From Myoxocephalus aenaeus (lineage: Eukaryota > Chordata > Actinopteri > Perciformes > Cottidae), in the NCBI GenBank assembly GCA_038501785.1, contig JBAMJR010000085.1, positions 482,501 through 546,500 of the forward strand: DNA of 64,000 nt. The letters are read 5' to 3'. A program made the position numbers and the translations under genes. Shown in pieces: positions 62,161 through 64,000 of the stretch. How positions within the stretch are numbered: position 1 is the stretch's first letter; every line of letters begins with the position of its first letter. The notes under the pieces were generated by a model, which searched no databases, had not been told where the DNA came from, and saw nothing but the letters and a program-made list of their open reading frames with translations.

Positions 62161-62195
62161 CCTCTCTCTCTCATCCCTCTCTCTCCTCCTCTCTG
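61998..62195. repeat. Polypyrimidine tract, mostly (CT)n
   Basis: About 200 bp almost purely of C and T on this strand, with a long perfect CT core from about 62,071 to 62,157. It can form triplex (H-DNA). The Arg/Glu-rich frames on the minus strand across it are artefacts. Confidence 0.95.
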
Positions 62196-62589
62196 CACCT
62201 GTACTCGGCGCCCCAGCTGCTTCCATCTCGGCTCAGCGCTGTTGGCTGGAGCCCATGTTGCACTTGGCATGTCCTCTGAGACCCTGGGGCCACACTTGAC
62301 GTGCGAGGGCCAGGCAGGCCCCCGCCCAGGGAAGGCTCCCGTGGCCAGGAGGAGCTGGGAGCAGACTGTTGTGAGGAGGGCTGTGGGCTGGAGAAAGACC
62401 TGTTGGAATTCTGGGAGTAAAACTGCTGACTCATTGTTAGTCTTGCTGGGCAGGAGATTTAGGAAAGACATGAACGGAGGGGGAAGAAGAGGGTCGATAT
62501 TCAGAGGAATCACAAATGTGTTGTTAGCAGTGGCGGGCCGTGGATTTTCTACCTGTGGATTCAGTACCTTCTGAGTCATAGTCTCGATC

Positions 62590-63220
62590 AGCTGTTAAAC
62601 AGCTGGGGGCGGCACAGTGAAATGTCTCAACAACTGTGGAGACATTTCCATGATATTTCCTGCAGATATATGCCCCAAAGATTAACCAACAATTTAGTTG
62701 AACCCCTGTTTTTTCATATAAAGCCATCAACAAGTCAAAGCGTTCAAAATCTTCCAATTTTGCACAGACATTCATGGCTGTGATTGAATGAATACCAACG
62801 TCTTTGTTGACCCTGTGACTTCTATTTTTTAGCTCCACCATGATGTTCACATTTCTAATTTTGAATGCAATTTCCCAACAGCTATTGGATGGATTGCAAT
62901 GCAAGACATGTTCACCGGTTTTATTGGATGAATTGTAAGGTAACTTTGGTGGTCAAACCTCAATTTGTCCAATACTTTGTTTAATGCCCAAATAAATGTA
63001 AAGCTAATGACATGTACTGTAAGTTGCTTTAGCCTGCTTTTATGATGAAGTAAGATGTTAAACATTATACCTGCTAAATATAACTTCATATAAATTCATA
63101 ACTGCATGCTAGTATTGACAAATTGAGTATGCTATCACACGGACGTTAGCATGTTGTGCTAAACACTACTGTGTCTTAATTACAGGCCTGCTAGCATGGC
63201 TGTAGACGCTTAGTACCGGT
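62590..63220 (+). repeat. Dispersed teleost repeat, near full-length degenerate copy
   Basis: Recognisable blocks in order include tgaaatgtctcaacaactgt, ggatggattgcaatg, caatttgtccaatactttg, ttagcatgttgtgct and agcatggctgtagac. I recall these as parts of a repeat family very abundant in percomorph fishes. No coding capacity is seen. A tail of the same family is at about 1,110-1,195. Confidence 0.6.
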
Positions 63221-64000
63221 ATACTTTTAAGAATTGACTTGAAACATTTGATCTCAGTCATTTCAAATATTAGCATACACTTTATACAGGGAAGTGTTTA
63301 CAGGAAGGGCTTGTTTGCCTGTTGGTGAATCTCGCCCTACAATTTGAAACCTCTTTATTTAATGACGTGTATGTGTGCAGTGTTGAAAGAAACCGTGAAA
63401 GTTTCCAGTGCACACAGGTTTTCCTGTCCTCTTGGGTTTTCTAACTTCTTGGGTTCCCCAAATTCCAATCAAGTATTAAATCTCACTGCTGCTGCATTGC
63501 CAAGTAGGATGTTTTGCTACGGCTGAAAATTAACAGATATGCGATTGCCACATTTGTGAAAGGCTTGTTTTGATTAATTCCACCACATTCAGGAACTACT
63601 CGGTCTTTACAAGCTCAATGATTTGGCCAAACATGAAAATATTGAGCACATTTGGCACCGGACTCTAGTCAAGACACAGTATCATGAATCTCATCTGCAG
63701 CAATCCATGTGTGTCTACCACATATGGTGGCTGTATGTCCTTGTGAATATAAGTGTATACTGGCAGAGAAGAAAGAGGACAGGGAGACGGATATTAAAAA
63801 GTTTGGATTCCTCTCCTCTCTTGTTAGCTTTCCCACTATTTCTCATTCCTTGTCCTCGATCCGGCAGACATTCTCAGCCCTTCTCACCCTGACCCAGGAG
63901 GGGGTATCACACACGCGGACTCGCAGACCTCTAAATCTGCTCGTTGACAGCTCAGTCCCGCTCTGTCAAGAGCCGAAGAAAGAGAGGAAAATCTATGTTC

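Noticed and set aside
61692..62579. 295-codon minus-strand frame
   Set aside because: Its centre is an Arg/Glu run from the (CT)n tract and its flanks match nothing known; the length comes from the repeat lacking stops.

Overview
The window is vertebrate nuclear DNA, almost certainly from a ray-finned (teleost) fish. It has small conserved coding exons with GT-AG borders, long AT-rich introns, many microsatellites and teleost-type dispersed repeats, including one family at 62,590-63,220 that I recall as common in percomorph fishes. There are no prokaryotic features.

Four genes can be read with confidence, all on the + strand, in the order jph1 (3' half) - eloc - ube2w - stau2 (5' part). This is the gene order of human 8q21.11 read backwards, without TMEM70 and LY96, which lie between ELOC and JPH1 in human. 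Layout: 1-87, an unidentified GC3-rich coding tail. Then jph1 intron 2, exon 3 (11,856-11,974), exon 4 (18,046-18,791), exon 5 with the membrane anchor (19,068-19,148), and a long 3' UTR to a poly(A) signal at 21,839. Next comes a ~6 kb spacer (about 21,860-28,000) carrying a foldback element with 28S-rRNA-like sequence (24,793-25,454). eloc follows (28,783-31,303, complete, 112 aa), then ube2w (32,995-41,815, complete, 151 aa, six coding exons) with a ~2.2 kb 3' UTR. After a ~3.2 kb spacer, stau2 runs from 47,257 through four coding exons to 50,248. The rest of the window (50,249-64,000) is stau2 intron.

The genes do not form a pathway. Junctophilin-1 ties the sarcoplasmic reticulum to the plasma membrane in muscle. 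Elongin C is the adaptor of Cullin-2/5 ubiquitin ligases. UBE2W is the E2 that ubiquitinates protein N-termini. Staufen-2 is a double-stranded-RNA-binding mRNA transport protein. eloc and ube2w are both ubiquitin-system genes, but their adjacency is old vertebrate synteny, not an operon.

The best non-genic signals are the 28S-like foldback element, two hAT transposons with exact 8-bp target duplications (one holding a tRNA-like segment and an interrupted transposase remnant), an upstream stau2 start that adds a Staufen-1-like N-terminus, and a pair of related 36-nt blocks in two jph1 introns that differ only by transitions.
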